Both the position numbers and the translations under genes were made by a program. From NCBI GenBank assembly GCA_015056155.1, contig SVGU01000006.1, positions 1-59,466 on the forward strand: a stretch of DNA of 59,466 nucleotides. Direction: 5' to 3'. The notes below the pieces were generated by a model. That model was not told where the DNA came from. It was given only the letters and a program-made list of their open reading frames with translations, and did no database searches. This stretch comes from Clostridiales bacterium (GTDB lineage Bacteria; Bacillota; Clostridia; Christensenellales; Aristaeellaceae). Positions within the stretch are counted from its first letter, which is position 1; each line of letters opens with the position of its first letter. Positions 16,933 through 26,030 of this stretch are shown here, piece by piece.

Positions 16933-18135
16933 ATGAAAAAGTTCCTTGCCCTGGTTCTGACTCTGGCTCTGTGCCTGAGCTCCTTCACCTTCGCCGCCGT
17001 GGCGGAGATCGAAGACGTGAAGCTCGGCGTCATCCTGCTCCATGATGAAGATTCCACCTACGACCTGAACTTCATCAACGGCGTGAACGAGGCTGTCGCC
17101 GCGCTGGGCCTGTCTGAGGACCAGGTGATCATGAAGCGCAACGTCCCCGAATCCAACGAGTGCTACGAGGCTGCTCTGGACCTGGTCGACGAAGGCTGCA
17201 ACCTGATCTTCGCCAATTCCTTCGGCCATGAGACCTTCATCCTGCAGGCCGCCAAGGAGTGCCCCGACGTGCAGTTCTGCCACGCCACCGGCACCATGGC
17301 TCACACCGAGGGCCTGGCCAACTTCCACAATGCCTTCGCCGCCATCTACGAGGGCCGCTACCTGGCTGGTATCGCCGCCGGCATGAAGCTGAACGAGCTG
17401 AAGGCCGCTGGCAAGCTGAAGGGCGAGTTCCCCCTGATGGGCTATGTCGGTGCTTTCACCTATGCTGAGGTTATCTCCGGCTACACCTCCTTCTACCTGG
17501 GCGCCAAGTCCGTCTGCCCCGATGTGCAGATGAAGGTCCAGTTCACCGGCTCCTGGTACGACGAGAAGGAAGAGAAGACCGCTGCCGAGGCGCTGATCCA
17601 GGCCGGCTGCGACCTGATCTCCCAGCATGCTGACTCCATGGGCGCTCCCACTGCCTGCGAGAACGCCGGCGTGCCCAACGTGTCCTACAACGGCTCCACC
17701 CTGGCCAGCTGCCCCAACACCTTCATCGTGTCCTCCCGCATCAACTGGGCTCCCTACTTCCAGTACATCGTCAATCAGGTTGCCGCTGGCGAAGCCATCG
17801 CGACCGACTGGACCGGCACCATCGCGACCGGTTCTGTTGTGCTGACCGACGTGAACACCGCTGCTGCCGCTGAGGGCACTGTGGAAGCCATCGCCGAGGC
17901 GATCGCTGCCTTCGAGAAGGGCGAGATCAAGGTCTTCAACACCACTGCTGACAACTTCATGCTCAAGGGCGGCGAGAAGATCACCTCCTACATCGCTGAC
18001 GTGGATACCGACGCGGCCTTCACGCCCGATACCGAGGTCGTTTCCGACGGCTACTTCCATGAGAGCGAGTACCGCAGCGCTCCCTACTTCGACATCCAGC
18101 TGGACGGCATCGAGCTGCTGAACAGCAAGTTCTGA
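16933..18135 (+). CDS. BMP-family ABC transporter substrate-binding protein
   Basis: The extracytoplasmic binding protein of 400 residues belongs to the BMP/PnrA family, whose characterised members bind nucleosides. A signal peptide (residues 1-25, ending AAVA) precedes VKLGVILLHDEDSTYD, and GHETFILQAAKECPDVQFCHA and FAAIYEGRYLAGIAAG are typical family stretches. There is no lipobox: the only early Cys is in LALCLSS, with Leu before it. The family usually carries a lipid anchor in Gram-positives. It is the first gene of the operon and separated from the ATPase gene by a stable hairpin. Nucleoside specificity is inferred from family. Confidence 0.88.
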   Translation: MKKFLALVLTLALCLSSFTFAAVAEIEDVKLGVILLHDEDSTYDLNFINGVNEAVAALGLSEDQVIMKRNVPESNECYEAALDLVDEGCNLIFANSFGHETFILQAAKECPDVQFCHATGTMAHTEGLANFHNAFAAIYEGRYLAGIAAGMKLNELKAAGKLKGEFPLMGYVGAFTYAEVISGYTSFYLGAKSVCPDVQMKVQFTGSWYDEKEEKTAAEALIQAGCDLISQHADSMGAPTACENAGVPNVSYNGSTLASCPNTFIVSSRINWAPYFQYIVNQVAAGEAIATDWTGTIATGSVVLTDVNTAAAAEGTVEAIAEAIAAFEKGEIKVFNTTADNFMLKGGEKITSYIADVDTDAAFTPDTEVVSDGYFHESEYRSAPYFDIQLDGIELLNSKF

Positions 18136-18155
18136 TCATCCATGTACACCCTGCT

Positions 18156-18195
18156 TGGGCTGCCCTTCACCGGGGCAGCCCAGGCAATTTTTCAG
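18156..18195 (+). terminator. Intra-operon hairpin between binding protein and ATPase genes
   Basis: A perfect 10-bp stem TGGGCTGCCC/GGGCAGCCCA with a 7-base loop is followed by GGCAATTTTT. It may terminate part of the transcripts or protect the upstream mRNA 3' end, which would keep the binding protein in excess over the membrane parts. Confidence 0.65.
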
Positions 18196-18213
18196 TATTA
18201 CGGAGGGTAAGCT

Positions 18214-19923
18214 GTGGAGAAAAAGATCGCTCTGAGCATGCGCGGCATCACCAAGCGCTTTGGCAGTGTCGTCGCCAACCATCATGTTGACCTTGACGTG
18301 TATCAGGGTGAGATCCTTTCCGTACTGGGCGAGAATGGCTGCGGAAAGACCACGTTGATGAATATGCTCGCCGGTATCTACTACCCGGACGAGGGTAAGA
18401 TCTACAAGGAGGGCGAGGAGGTTGTCATCCGCTCGCCCAAGGACGCCTTTGACCTGAAGATCGGCATGATCCATCAGCACTTCAAGCTTGTGGATCTGTT
18501 CACCGCTGCCGAAAACATCGTGCTTGGCATCCGCGAGGAGGGCAAGTACAACCTGAAAAGCGTAAACGACCGCGTTTCGCAGATCGCTGCGAAATACGGA
18601 TTTCATATTGATCCTCAGAAGAAGATCTACGATATGTCCGTGTCTGAAAAGCAGACTGTGGAGATCATCAAGATGCTCTACCGCGGCGCGGATATCCTGA
18701 TCCTTGACGAGCCCACTGCGGTGCTCACCCCGCAGGAGATCGACAAGCTCTTCGAGGTGCTCCGTGCGATGAAGGCGGACGGCAAGTCCATCATCATCAT
18801 CACCCATAAGCTGCATGAGGTGCTCTCTGTCTCTGACCGTGTGGCCATCCTGCGCAAGGGCGAGCACATCGCCACCGTCAACACCGCCGAAACCAACGAG
18901 AGCGCGCTGACGGAAATGATGGTCGGCAAGAAGGTCAGCCTGAACATCGACCGCACCGATCCCGTTGATCCCAGCCCCCGCCTGCAGATCAAGAACCTGA
19001 ATTGTCTGAATGCAGAGGGCCTGCCGGTGGTCAAGGACGTATCCTTCACCGTCAACAGCGGCGAGATCCTGGGTATCGCGGGTATCGCAGGCAGCGGTCA
19101 GCGTGAGCTGCTGGAGGCCATCGCCGGCATGCAGCCCATCGATAGCGGCGAGATCATCTTCATCAACCCCAAGAAGGGCCGCCCCGTCACCTTCTATCAC
19201 AAGAGCCTCAAGCGCGTCAAGCAGCTTGCCGCTGAGGGCGCGTTCCACGGCTGGAACGGCAAGCCTGTCACCTTTGAAGGGGCAAACAACTCCGTTATCC
19301 GCTATCTGGTGGGCTCCGGTGAGGTCCTCTTCAACGAGGATGAGATCATTGATCTGCGTGGCCGCACGCCCCTTGAGATTCGCGAGCTGGGCATCCGCCT
19401 CTCCTTCGTCCCGGAGGACCGTCTGGGCATGGGTCTGGTGGGCAGCATGGGCATCACCGACAACATGATGCTGCGCTCCTACCGCAAGGGGCATGCAGGC
19501 TTTGTCGACCGCCGTCAGCCCCGCAAGCTGGCCGAGGAGATCATCCGGGAGCTGGAGGTCAATACCCCCGGCGTGAACACCCCTGTTCGGCGCCTCTCCG
19601 GCGGCAATGTGCAGAAGGTGCTGCTGGGCCGTGAGATCGCCTTCGCCCCCAAGGTGCTGATGGCGGCCTACCCGGTGCGCGGCCTGGACATCAACTCCTC
19701 CTACACGATCTACAACCTGCTCAACAAGCAGAAGCAGAACGGCGTCGCGGTCATCTTCGTCGGCGAGGATCTGGACGTGCTGCTGGCGCTGTGCGACCGC
19801 ATTCTGGTCATCAACTCCGGCGCGATCACCGGCGTTGTGGACGCCCGCAGCACCACCAAGGAAGAGGTCGGCCTGCTGATGACCAAGACGGACACGGCTG
19901 AGCGGAAGGAGGCTGCGCAATGA
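18214..19923 (+). CDS. Double-domain ABC ATPase of a BMP-type (nucleoside-like) importer
   Basis: The cytoplasmic ATPase has 569 residues and two nucleotide-binding halves, as in YufO/NupO proteins. Half 1 has Walker A GENGCGKTTLM, signature MSVSEKQTVEI and Walker B ILILDEP. Half 2 has GIAGSGQRELLEAI in place of Walker A, signature LSGGNVQKVLLG and PVRGLD. The weak second site is normal for this class. Unusual is an extra segment of about 55 residues (about 318-375) before the VPEDRLGMGLV motif. The GTG start at 18214 follows GGAGGG. Its stop overlaps the permease start. Confidence 0.9.
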   Translation: MEKKIALSMRGITKRFGSVVANHHVDLDVYQGEILSVLGENGCGKTTLMNMLAGIYYPDEGKIYKEGEEVVIRSPKDAFDLKIGMIHQHFKLVDLFTAAENIVLGIREEGKYNLKSVNDRVSQIAAKYGFHIDPQKKIYDMSVSEKQTVEIIKMLYRGADILILDEPTAVLTPQEIDKLFEVLRAMKADGKSIIIITHKLHEVLSVSDRVAILRKGEHIATVNTAETNESALTEMMVGKKVSLNIDRTDPVDPSPRLQIKNLNCLNAEGLPVVKDVSFTVNSGEILGIAGIAGSGQRELLEAIAGMQPIDSGEIIFINPKKGRPVTFYHKSLKRVKQLAAEGAFHGWNGKPVTFEGANNSVIRYLVGSGEVLFNEDEIIDLRGRTPLEIRELGIRLSFVPEDRLGMGLVGSMGITDNMMLRSYRKGHAGFVDRRQPRKLAEEIIRELEVNTPGVNTPVRRLSGGNVQKVLLGREIAFAPKVLMAAYPVRGLDINSSYTIYNLLNKQKQNGVAVIFVGEDLDVLLALCDRILVINSGAITGVVDARSTTKEEVGLLMTKTDTAERKEAAQ

Positions 19924-21044
19924 GCGAGCGGAAGAACAACACCAACCATGAGCCGCTGTTCCATCTGGCAAAGCGGTCCGTGATCCCCCAGTGGAGGGCG
20001 TGGCTGATCCGCGTGGCGGCGATCGTGCTGGGCCTTGCGGTGTGCGGAATCGTGGCGTATATCCTCAGCGATAAGCTCCAGGAGGGCAAGAAGACGCTGG
20101 CGGATTTCTACTACTGCTTCATCAAGGGCTCCTTTACCACCAACCGAAAGATCTGGAAATTCCTGAAGAATATGGCGATCCTGCAGTGCATCTCGCTGGC
20201 GGTCACGCCTGCGTTCCGGATGCGCTTCTGGAATACCGGCGCTGAGGGTCAGACCCTCATGGGCGTCTGGGGCGCGATTGCTGTGGCGTTCTACCTGGGC
20301 GGCGAGATTCCCGAGGCGCTCCTGCTGGTGCTGATGTTCGTCGGCGCGCTCCTGTGCAGCGCGGTCTGGGCGGTCATCCCTGCGATCTTCAAGGCCAAGT
20401 GGAACACCAATGAAACGCTGTTCACCCTGATGATGAACTACGTCGCGATCCATATCGTCGAGTATTTCCTCGTGGTGTGGGTGCCCAGCGGCTCTTCCTC
20501 CCTGGGCAAGCTGAAGTACGGCAAGCTGCCGTCCTTCGGCCATGACTATCTGGTGATCATCCTGATCGTTCTGCTGCTGACGCTGCTGCTGTACGTCTAC
20601 CTCAAGCACAGCAAGCAGGGCTATGAGATCAGCGTTGTGGGCGAGAGCGTCCGCACGGCCCAGTACAGCGGCATGAATGTCAAAAAGGTCATCATCCGCA
20701 CGATGGTCGTCAGCGGTCTGCTCTGCGGTCTTGCCGGCTATCTGATCGGTGCGGGCCTTGACCAGACCGTTACGACGGAATCTGTCGGCGGACAGGGCTT
20801 CACGGCGATCATGGTCTCCTGGCTGGCAAACTTCAACCCGATCGTCATGCTGCTCACCTCCGGCCTGATCACCCTGCTGGATCAGGGTGCGGCGCAGATC
20901 ACGCAGGACTTTGGCGTGCGCGGCGCTTTCCCGGACGTGATCATCGGCATCATCCTGTTCTTCATCATCGGCTCTGAGTTCTTCATCAACTATCAGGTGA
21001 TCTTCCGCAAGGGCGGTCATGCGGCGAAGGAGGGCGCGAAATGA
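19920..21044 (+). CDS. BMP-type ABC importer permease 1
   Basis: This membrane permease of 374 residues belongs to the YufP/BPD_transp_2 family. About nine hydrophobic segments follow a short charged N terminus. FRMRFWNTGAEGQTLMG and FTLMMNYVAIHIVEYF are the recognisable family stretches, and ISVVGESVRTAQYSGMN is the cytoplasmic coupling loop. Its ATG overlaps the ATPase stop (ATGA) and its stop overlaps the next permease start, so translation is coupled. It pairs with the second permease to form the channel. Confidence 0.9.
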   Translation: MSERKNNTNHEPLFHLAKRSVIPQWRAWLIRVAAIVLGLAVCGIVAYILSDKLQEGKKTLADFYYCFIKGSFTTNRKIWKFLKNMAILQCISLAVTPAFRMRFWNTGAEGQTLMGVWGAIAVAFYLGGEIPEALLLVLMFVGALLCSAVWAVIPAIFKAKWNTNETLFTLMMNYVAIHIVEYFLVVWVPSGSSSLGKLKYGKLPSFGHDYLVIILIVLLLTLLLYVYLKHSKQGYEISVVGESVRTAQYSGMNVKKVIIRTMVVSGLLCGLAGYLIGAGLDQTVTTESVGGQGFTAIMVSWLANFNPIVMLLTSGLITLLDQGAAQITQDFGVRGAFPDVIIGIILFFIIGSEFFINYQVIFRKGGHAAKEGAK

Positions 21045-21994
21045 ATATCTGGCTGAATTTTCTGATCGACTCCCTGGCCTTCGGCGCGACCTTCATGTAT
21101 GGCTCCACGGGTGAGATCATCACGGAAAAGGCGGGCCACCTGAACCTTGGCATTCCCGGCGTGATGTGCATGGGCGGCGCAGGCGGCTGCCTGGTGCTGA
21201 ACATGGTGGCTCAGCTGAACCTGCCGGGCTTCCTGGTCGTGATCCTGGGCATCCTCGGCTCTGTGTCGCTGGCGATGCTGATGGGCCTGATCTACAGCTT
21301 CCTGACCGTGACGCTGCGCGCGAACCAGAACGTGACGGGCCTGGCCCTGACCACCTTCGGCGCGGGTCTGATGAAGGTCATCATGAGCAAGCTGGACGCT
21401 GCGGTCTACCTCGTCGGCCCCAAGAAGCTGTACCGCTGGCCCTTCGCCGAGCGCACGGACGCGCTGCAGTGCCTGGGCGTGCTGTTCTTCCTGGCGGTCA
21501 TCATCGCGCTGTATGCGTCCTACTTCCTCTTCCGGACGAAGAAGGGCCTGCACCTGCGCTCGGTGGGCGAGAGCCCCGCGACCGCAGACGCGGTGGGCAT
21601 CAACGTGTCCCGCTACAAGTACGCCGCATCCTGCATCGGTAGCGGCATCGCGGGTCTGGGCGGCTTCTACTACATCATCGACTACATGGCTTCCCAGGAA
21701 GCGTACCTGAGCCTGGAGATCTTCGGCTGGCTGTCCATCGCGCTGGTCATCTTCGCTCTGTGGCGTCCGCACATGACCATCATCGGCTCCACGATCTTCG
21801 GCCTGCTCTTCAGCTGCAGCAGCTACATCGCCAACATCAGCTGGATCGATGTGACCATGGCGACCAAGCCCCTGCTGAAGATGCTGCCCTACGTGTTCAC
21901 CATCGCGGTGCTGATCTTCACCAGCATCCGCAACAAGCGGGAGAATCACCCGCCGGCCTCGCTGGGCATGTCCTATTTCCGCGAGGAGCGCTGA
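21041..21994 (+). CDS. BMP-type ABC importer permease 2
   Basis: The second permease has 317 residues and belongs to the YufQ family. It begins with the usual GSTGEIITEKAGHLNLGIPG, which matches the N-terminal signature of this family, and carries the coupling loop LRSVGESPATADAVGINV. About eight membrane segments are visible. It ends the operon: a strong terminator begins 9 bases after its stop. Confidence 0.9.
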   Translation: MNIWLNFLIDSLAFGATFMYGSTGEIITEKAGHLNLGIPGVMCMGGAGGCLVLNMVAQLNLPGFLVVILGILGSVSLAMLMGLIYSFLTVTLRANQNVTGLALTTFGAGLMKVIMSKLDAAVYLVGPKKLYRWPFAERTDALQCLGVLFFLAVIIALYASYFLFRTKKGLHLRSVGESPATADAVGINVSRYKYAASCIGSGIAGLGGFYYIIDYMASQEAYLSLEIFGWLSIALVIFALWRPHMTIIGSTIFGLLFSCSSYIANISWIDVTMATKPLLKMLPYVFTIAVLIFTSIRNKRENHPPASLGMSYFREER

Positions 21995-22002
21995 CCCATC
22001 CA

Positions 22003-22030
22003 AGAGAGGCGACTGCCGCCTCTCTTTTTT
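22003..22030 (+). terminator. Terminator of the BMP importer operon
   Basis: A perfect 9-bp stem AGAGAGGCG/CGCCTCTCT with a 5-base loop is followed by six T. Confidence 0.93.
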
Positions 22031-22094
22031 GCTGCCGTGAATCATATGGGGGCGTGCCTCCTCATAGGATGCACCAACGGCAGGAGGTGAGGGC

Positions 22095-22934
22095 ATGGCG
22101 CGGGCGGCAGGACGGATATACCGCAGGAGGAAACGGCGGGCACGGCTGTGGCGGCGGGGGATTCTGGCGGCACTCGGCGTGACGGCTGCAGCGGTGCTGC
22201 TCCTGACGCGAAGATCGCCGCTCATGCAGGCGGAACGCATCGACGCGCCCACGCCTACGCCGGTTTCACAGGCGTTCGATCAGCAGGTGGAATCGCGGGA
22301 GATCACCCTTCCGGAGGAAACCTGGTATGCCATTCAGACGGGTGTGTTCTCCACGGCGGAGGCGGCTGAGGAAAAGGCAGGAGCGTATGCATCGCGCGGC
22401 GCGCCGGGTACTGTGGTCGCTGATGGCGACAAGTGGCGGGTGTTCATTGCCTGCTACGGGAGCGAAAGCGATGCTTCCGTGGTCCGGCAGCGGCTGGGCG
22501 AAAGCCAGCGCGTCGAGACATATCTGTTTCGCTGGCAAAGCCCGGAGCTGCGGCTGCGGCTGACCGGCATGGCGGGTCAGCTGGACGTGGTGGAGGCAGG
22601 TCTGTCGCTGCTGCGGCAGGCGGCAGAGGAGCTGCGGGACACAGCCATCCTCCTGGATGCGGGAGAGCTCACCGTCACGGAGGCATCGAAGCGTGTTTCA
22701 GAGCTGGACGGGCGGATTGCGCTGTGGCGGCAGACGGCGAAGTCGCGATTCGGCAACAAGCTCCCGGCGCTGATGCAAAGCATGCTTGATTCCGTCGTCA
22801 GATGGGATCAAAGACGGAAAACACTGGAGGAGGCTGCCGGGTCGGCGACGGAGCTGTCTGCAGCGATGAAGGGGCAGGGAATGACATTGTATCAGGAGCT
22901 GCTCCGGCTCAAGCAGAGCATCGCGGCCGGATAG
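22095..22934 (+). CDS. Membrane-anchored SPOR-domain protein
   Basis: The product has 279 residues. A very basic N terminus is followed by a membrane segment (about residues 24-40), then a Pro/Thr linker and a SPOR-like domain (about 75-145: WYAIQTGVFSTAEAAEEKA, then WRVFIACYGSESDA). The remainder, about 155-279, is helical and of unknown type. SPOR domains bind peptidoglycan glycans lacking stem peptides, so a role at septa or in spore cortex formation is possible. It stands alone between two terminators. The SPOR call is fairly secure and the cellular role is inference. Confidence 0.78.
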   Translation: MARAAGRIYRRRKRRARLWRRGILAALGVTAAAVLLLTRRSPLMQAERIDAPTPTPVSQAFDQQVESREITLPEETWYAIQTGVFSTAEAAEEKAGAYASRGAPGTVVADGDKWRVFIACYGSESDASVVRQRLGESQRVETYLFRWQSPELRLRLTGMAGQLDVVEAGLSLLRQAAEELRDTAILLDAGELTVTEASKRVSELDGRIALWRQTAKSRFGNKLPALMQSMLDSVVRWDQRRKTLEEAAGSATELSAAMKGQGMTLYQELLRLKQSIAAG

Positions 22935-22939
22935 GGCTG

Positions 22940-22991
22940 CCAAAAATTGAAACGCCCCCTCCGCACGGAAAATGCTCGTGCAGAGGGGGCG
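22940..22991. terminator. Terminator between SPOR gene and HAD gene
   Basis: A 15-bp stem with one mismatch (CGCCCCCT... at 22953-22967 with ...GAGGGGGCG at 22977-22991) is followed on the minus strand by the T-rich stretch TTTCAATTTTTG. It is strongest for the HAD gene reading leftward. Confidence 0.75.
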
Positions 22992-23016
22992 ATCGCTTTG
23001 CATGGGTATACCGGGA

Positions 23017-23886
23017 TCAGTGTGCCGGGCGCACGCCGGAAACTGCTTCGCCAAAGACCAGCGCGCGGATCGCGGCTGCCACGCCAAAGGCGTCATGGGG
23101 CAGCGTGACATAATCGGCGGCAGCCAGCGCATCGGCGGTCGCATTGCCCATGGCGACGCCGATCCCTGCAGCGCGCAGCATGGGGACGTCGTTGCCGTTG
23201 TCGCCGATGGCCATGACCTGCGACATGGGGATCTTCAGGCGATCGGCAAGCATCGCCAGCGCGGAGCCCTTGTCCACACCGGCTGCGTTGACTTCGAAGT
23301 TGTCCCACCAGCTGCTGGAGATCGACAGCTCCGGGAATTCCGCGTTGATCTGCGCTTTGGCCTGCGCTAGCTCCTCGATCCGGTCGCCGCCAAAGGCAAC
23401 GATCTTGCCAGCGCACTCCAGCAGGCGATCAGCGTGCAGGCCGCCGCTGTGATAGACAAGCCGGCCGCCCTCGCGACCGAAGCCGGAACCCAGCGCAAGC
23501 TGCGCCCAGGAAAGCGGCTTTTCCTGCATGGCAGTGACCTCCCATGCGCCGAAGACCGCGGTTTCGATTCCCCTGGCGGTCAGGATGTCCAGCACGCCCC
23601 GGGCGATCGACGGCGGCAGGAAGCGCGCCTCGACCGGCTCTCCGGCGGCATGGTCAAGGATCACGCTGCCGTTCAAGCCGATGATGTGCGCAGGCAAGCC
23701 TGTATCCAGCGCGAAGAAGCCCGCATCGTCCGGCATCCGGCCGGAAGCGAAGGCAAGATGGATCCCAGCGTCGGCGCAGCGGCGGAGCATCTCCTCGTTC
23801 TCAGGCGGGATGCAGGCGGTCAGCGGATCGGTGCGGGTCAGCAGCGTGCCGTCCATATCCATGGCGATCAGACGGATCGGTTCCAT
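23017..23886 (-). CDS. Cof-type HAD-superfamily phosphatase
   Basis: This cytoplasmic sugar-phosphate or flavin-phosphate phosphatase has 289 residues. HAD motif I is AMDMDGTLL near residue 10, motif II is LAFASGR, the motif III lysine is in DKGSALAMLADRL, and motif IV is GDNGNDVPML. The C2-type cap in the middle fits the Cof/YwpJ subfamily. I chose the ATG at 23886 with AAGGAGG upstream; the frame is open to 23919. It is the last gene of a three-gene operon and its start lies 20 bases after the RluA gene. The substrate is not predictable. Confidence 0.9.
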   Translation of the reverse strand: MEPIRLIAMDMDGTLLTRTDPLTACIPPENEEMLRRCADAGIHLAFASGRMPDDAGFFALDTGLPAHIIGLNGSVILDHAAGEPVEARFLPPSIARGVLDILTARGIETAVFGAWEVTAMQEKPLSWAQLALGSGFGREGGRLVYHSGGLHADRLLECAGKIVAFGGDRIEELAQAKAQINAEFPELSISSSWWDNFEVNAAGVDKGSALAMLADRLKIPMSQVMAIGDNGNDVPMLRAAGIGVAMGNATADALAAADYVTLPHDAFGVAAAIRALVFGEAVSGVRPAH

Positions 23887-23906
23887 CGGTATACCTCCTT
23901 GCGGGA

Positions 23907-24773
23907 TCAGAAGGGGCATTTGATTTCAAACGTGCGGCCGTCCAGCTGCGGGAGCTGTCCATCCGTATCGATCGTCAGCCGTGCGGCACACAGGCAGAGC
24001 CGGCCCTGCACCTTCTGCTGTCGGTTGAAGGCGCGGTCGCCGTAGACGTCGTCGCCCAGCAGGGGATGGCCAAGGGCGGCCATGTGCGCGCGGATCTGAT
24101 GTGTACGCCCGGTGACCAGATGCACCAGCAGGCGGCTGATCGCGCCGCTCTCCAGCGTTTCGTATTCGGTGATGATGGGCCTGGAGCCCGGGACCTGGCT
24201 GTCATGGATGGCGACCCGCGCAGCCTTTGCGTCCTTGCGCAGATAGGCGTGGCAGGTGGCAGATGGCGGCTTCATCATCCCGCGGACAAGACAGATGTAG
24301 CGCTTATCCATGCAGCGCTCCTTGAAGGCGCGGGTGAGGATGGCCTCGGCGCGCGGGTTCTTGGCGAACATGATCAGACCGCAGGTCTGGTTGTCCAGCC
24401 GGTGGCACGCCTTGGGCGCACAGGCGGCCGGGTCAGCCTTCAGCACATGCTTGTGCGCCAGCTCAGACAGGGTCACGCCGCCCTTTTCGTCCGGCTCGAC
24501 GCTGATGCCCGCGCGCTTGTTGATCAGCAGCACATCGCTGTCCTCATACACCACATCGACCATCGGCGCGGTCTGCTCCATGCAGAACAGCTCGACCTTC
24601 TGGCCGGCGGCGACGCGCACGTCGGGCTTGACGCGCTTTCCGTCCAGCTTCACATCGCGCCGGGCGAAGCTTTCCTGCGCCGTGCGGGCGGGAAGCTCCG
24701 GTAAAAAGCGGCGGATGCATGCGTCGATGCGCTGCCCCTCCGCCGCCTGATCGGTAACAAATTCGTATTTCAT
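23907..24773 (-). CDS. RluA-family pseudouridine synthase
   Basis: This RNA-modifying enzyme has 288 residues. An S4-like N-terminal domain (about residues 12-70: RIDACIRRFLPELPARTAQE) is followed by the catalytic domain, with the active Asp in CHRLDNQTCGL and the RluA motif VTGRTHQIRAHMAALGHPLLGD. The target uridine (rRNA or tRNA) cannot be assigned from sequence. It is preceded after 22 bases by the unknown helical protein gene and followed by the HAD phosphatase gene. Confidence 0.93.
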   Translation of the reverse strand: MKYEFVTDQAAEGQRIDACIRRFLPELPARTAQESFARRDVKLDGKRVKPDVRVAAGQKVELFCMEQTAPMVDVVYEDSDVLLINKRAGISVEPDEKGGVTLSELAHKHVLKADPAACAPKACHRLDNQTCGLIMFAKNPRAEAILTRAFKERCMDKRYICLVRGMMKPPSATCHAYLRKDAKAARVAIHDSQVPGSRPIITEYETLESGAISRLLVHLVTGRTHQIRAHMAALGHPLLGDDVYGDRAFNRQQKVQGRLCLCAARLTIDTDGQLPQLDGRTFEIKCPF

Positions 24774-24795
24774 GTGTCTTCTCCTGTGCGATGGA

Positions 24796-25839
24796 TCACT
24801 GCAGGCGATCCATGCGCATCTCGCCCCAGCGGGGGGTCTGGCTGTGCAGCTCGGCCACTGCCTGCCGCATTTCCTCCGTCGGCTGCAGAAGCAGCATGGA
24901 GCCGAGCACCTCCAGCATCACGCTCAGCGGAACGCCCTGCTTGGCGAGCATCCGGAGATCCTCGACCGCTTCCTCTTCCATGATCTCCGGGCGGGTCGCG
25001 CCCAGCAGCAGCCCGTACAGGCGATCAAAGAGCGGACGCTCCTCGGGCATCAGCCCCTCCATTGCGCCGCGAAGAGTCTCCTCGTCCAGGTCGATGGACA
25101 GGCCGTCCTGCGGGGCGGCGATATCCAGCAGCGCCTCCGGCTCCGCAAGGCCGGGATGGAGCAGGAGCATTTCGCCGTACTGATCGTGGGTATAGTCATA
25201 GGCGGTGCGCAGGTAGCGCATGGCCAGCATCCGGTCCGTTTCACCGCCGCCCTCCAGCACATCCTCCAGCAGATGGTGAAGCGGCTCCTCAAAGTGCAGC
25301 AGGCCGCCGATGTAGAGCAGCGCCCTGATCACCGCATCGTGCCGCAGCAGGCGCATGCGGAGCTCCTCGTGCTTGCGGCTGGAGAAGATCATCGTCAGCG
25401 GAGTGACAAGCTCCGGCGGCAGATGGAGCACGAACCGGTGCTCTGTATGGGTGATGACGCACCAGAGCCGCCGCACCAGGGATTCCGCGGCGCTCATCTC
25501 CTCCCAGTCCAGCAGCTCCGCATCGCCGCCGAGGGTCAGGAGGCGTTCGATCAGGTGATGCTCCTCCACGCTCAGAAGCGCAGCCTCCGAGGGGAGGCGG
25601 GTCAGCACCTTCGCACGCAGCTCGTGGGTGGTGTGCAGGTGCGTCAGCCGGGGCGACTCCTGCCCGTCAAAGGAGGACAGCCAGAGCTCCTCCGCGTGAA
25701 CATCGTCGTTGTAGGTATACAGGCCATAGGAAGGCAATGCATTCAAGCGCCTTTCACAGGCCTCCAGCTGCTGCTGACGGATCAGGCTCATGGTCTTGTC
25801 CGCCCAGTGCAGACGCTGTACGTTGGTTTCCCGGAGCAC
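24796..25839 (-). CDS. Uncharacterised helical protein
   Basis: I do not recognise this protein of about 347 residues. It appears all-alpha and soluble, with many Leu, Glu and His residues and no membrane segment, signal peptide or known motif. Examples are HHLIERLLTLGG and FEEPLHHLLEDVLEGG. The open frame extends to 25977, but a promoter lies inside that extension, so the start must be later. I chose the GTG at 25839, 8 bases after AGGGGGG; an ATG at 25791 without a clear ribosome site is the alternative. It heads the operon with the RluA and HAD genes. Confidence 0.6.
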   Translation of the reverse strand: MLRETNVQRLHWADKTMSLIRQQQLEACERRLNALPSYGLYTYNDDVHAEELWLSSFDGQESPRLTHLHTTHELRAKVLTRLPSEAALLSVEEHHLIERLLTLGGDAELLDWEEMSAAESLVRRLWCVITHTEHRFVLHLPPELVTPLTMIFSSRKHEELRMRLLRHDAVIRALLYIGGLLHFEEPLHHLLEDVLEGGGETDRMLAMRYLRTAYDYTHDQYGEMLLLHPGLAEPEALLDIAAPQDGLSIDLDEETLRGAMEGLMPEERPLFDRLYGLLLGATRPEIMEEEAVEDLRMLAKQGVPLSVMLEVLGSMLLLQPTEEMRQAVAELHSQTPRWGEMRMDRLQ

Positions 25840-25876
25840 CTCGGGCACCCCCCTTCCGCAGAGTTTCGTATTCTCT

Positions 25877-25904
25877 ATTATACGGCAGGATTCGCTTCTG
25901 TCAA
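25877..25904 (-). promoter_or_regulatory. Promoter of the helical protein - RluA - HAD operon
   Basis: On the minus strand, a perfect TTGACA and a perfect TATAAT are 16 bases apart. Its position rules out the longest upstream start of the gene it serves. Confidence 0.85.
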
Positions 25905-25991
25905 GGGCTGCAGGCTGCCGGATGGACGGGAAATGGTCACAGGGGCGGCGTTTTTTGTCAGCCTGCGATATCCGCATGGGGATGGGGATAC

Positions 25992-26023
25992 GAAAAAGGA
26001 GCCGCCTCAGGGGGGGCAGCTCC
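25992..26023 (-). terminator. Terminator after the DUF3298 gene
   Basis: On the minus strand, GGAGCTGCC/GGCGGCTCC (one mismatch) is followed by TTTTT, 8 bases after the stop of the DUF3298 gene. Confidence 0.8.
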
Positions 26024-26030
26024 CATACTG

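Noticed and set aside
24796..25977. Longest form of the helical protein, starting at 25977
   Set aside because: A consensus promoter at 25877-25904 lies inside the extension, and the extended N terminus is low in plausible protein sequence.
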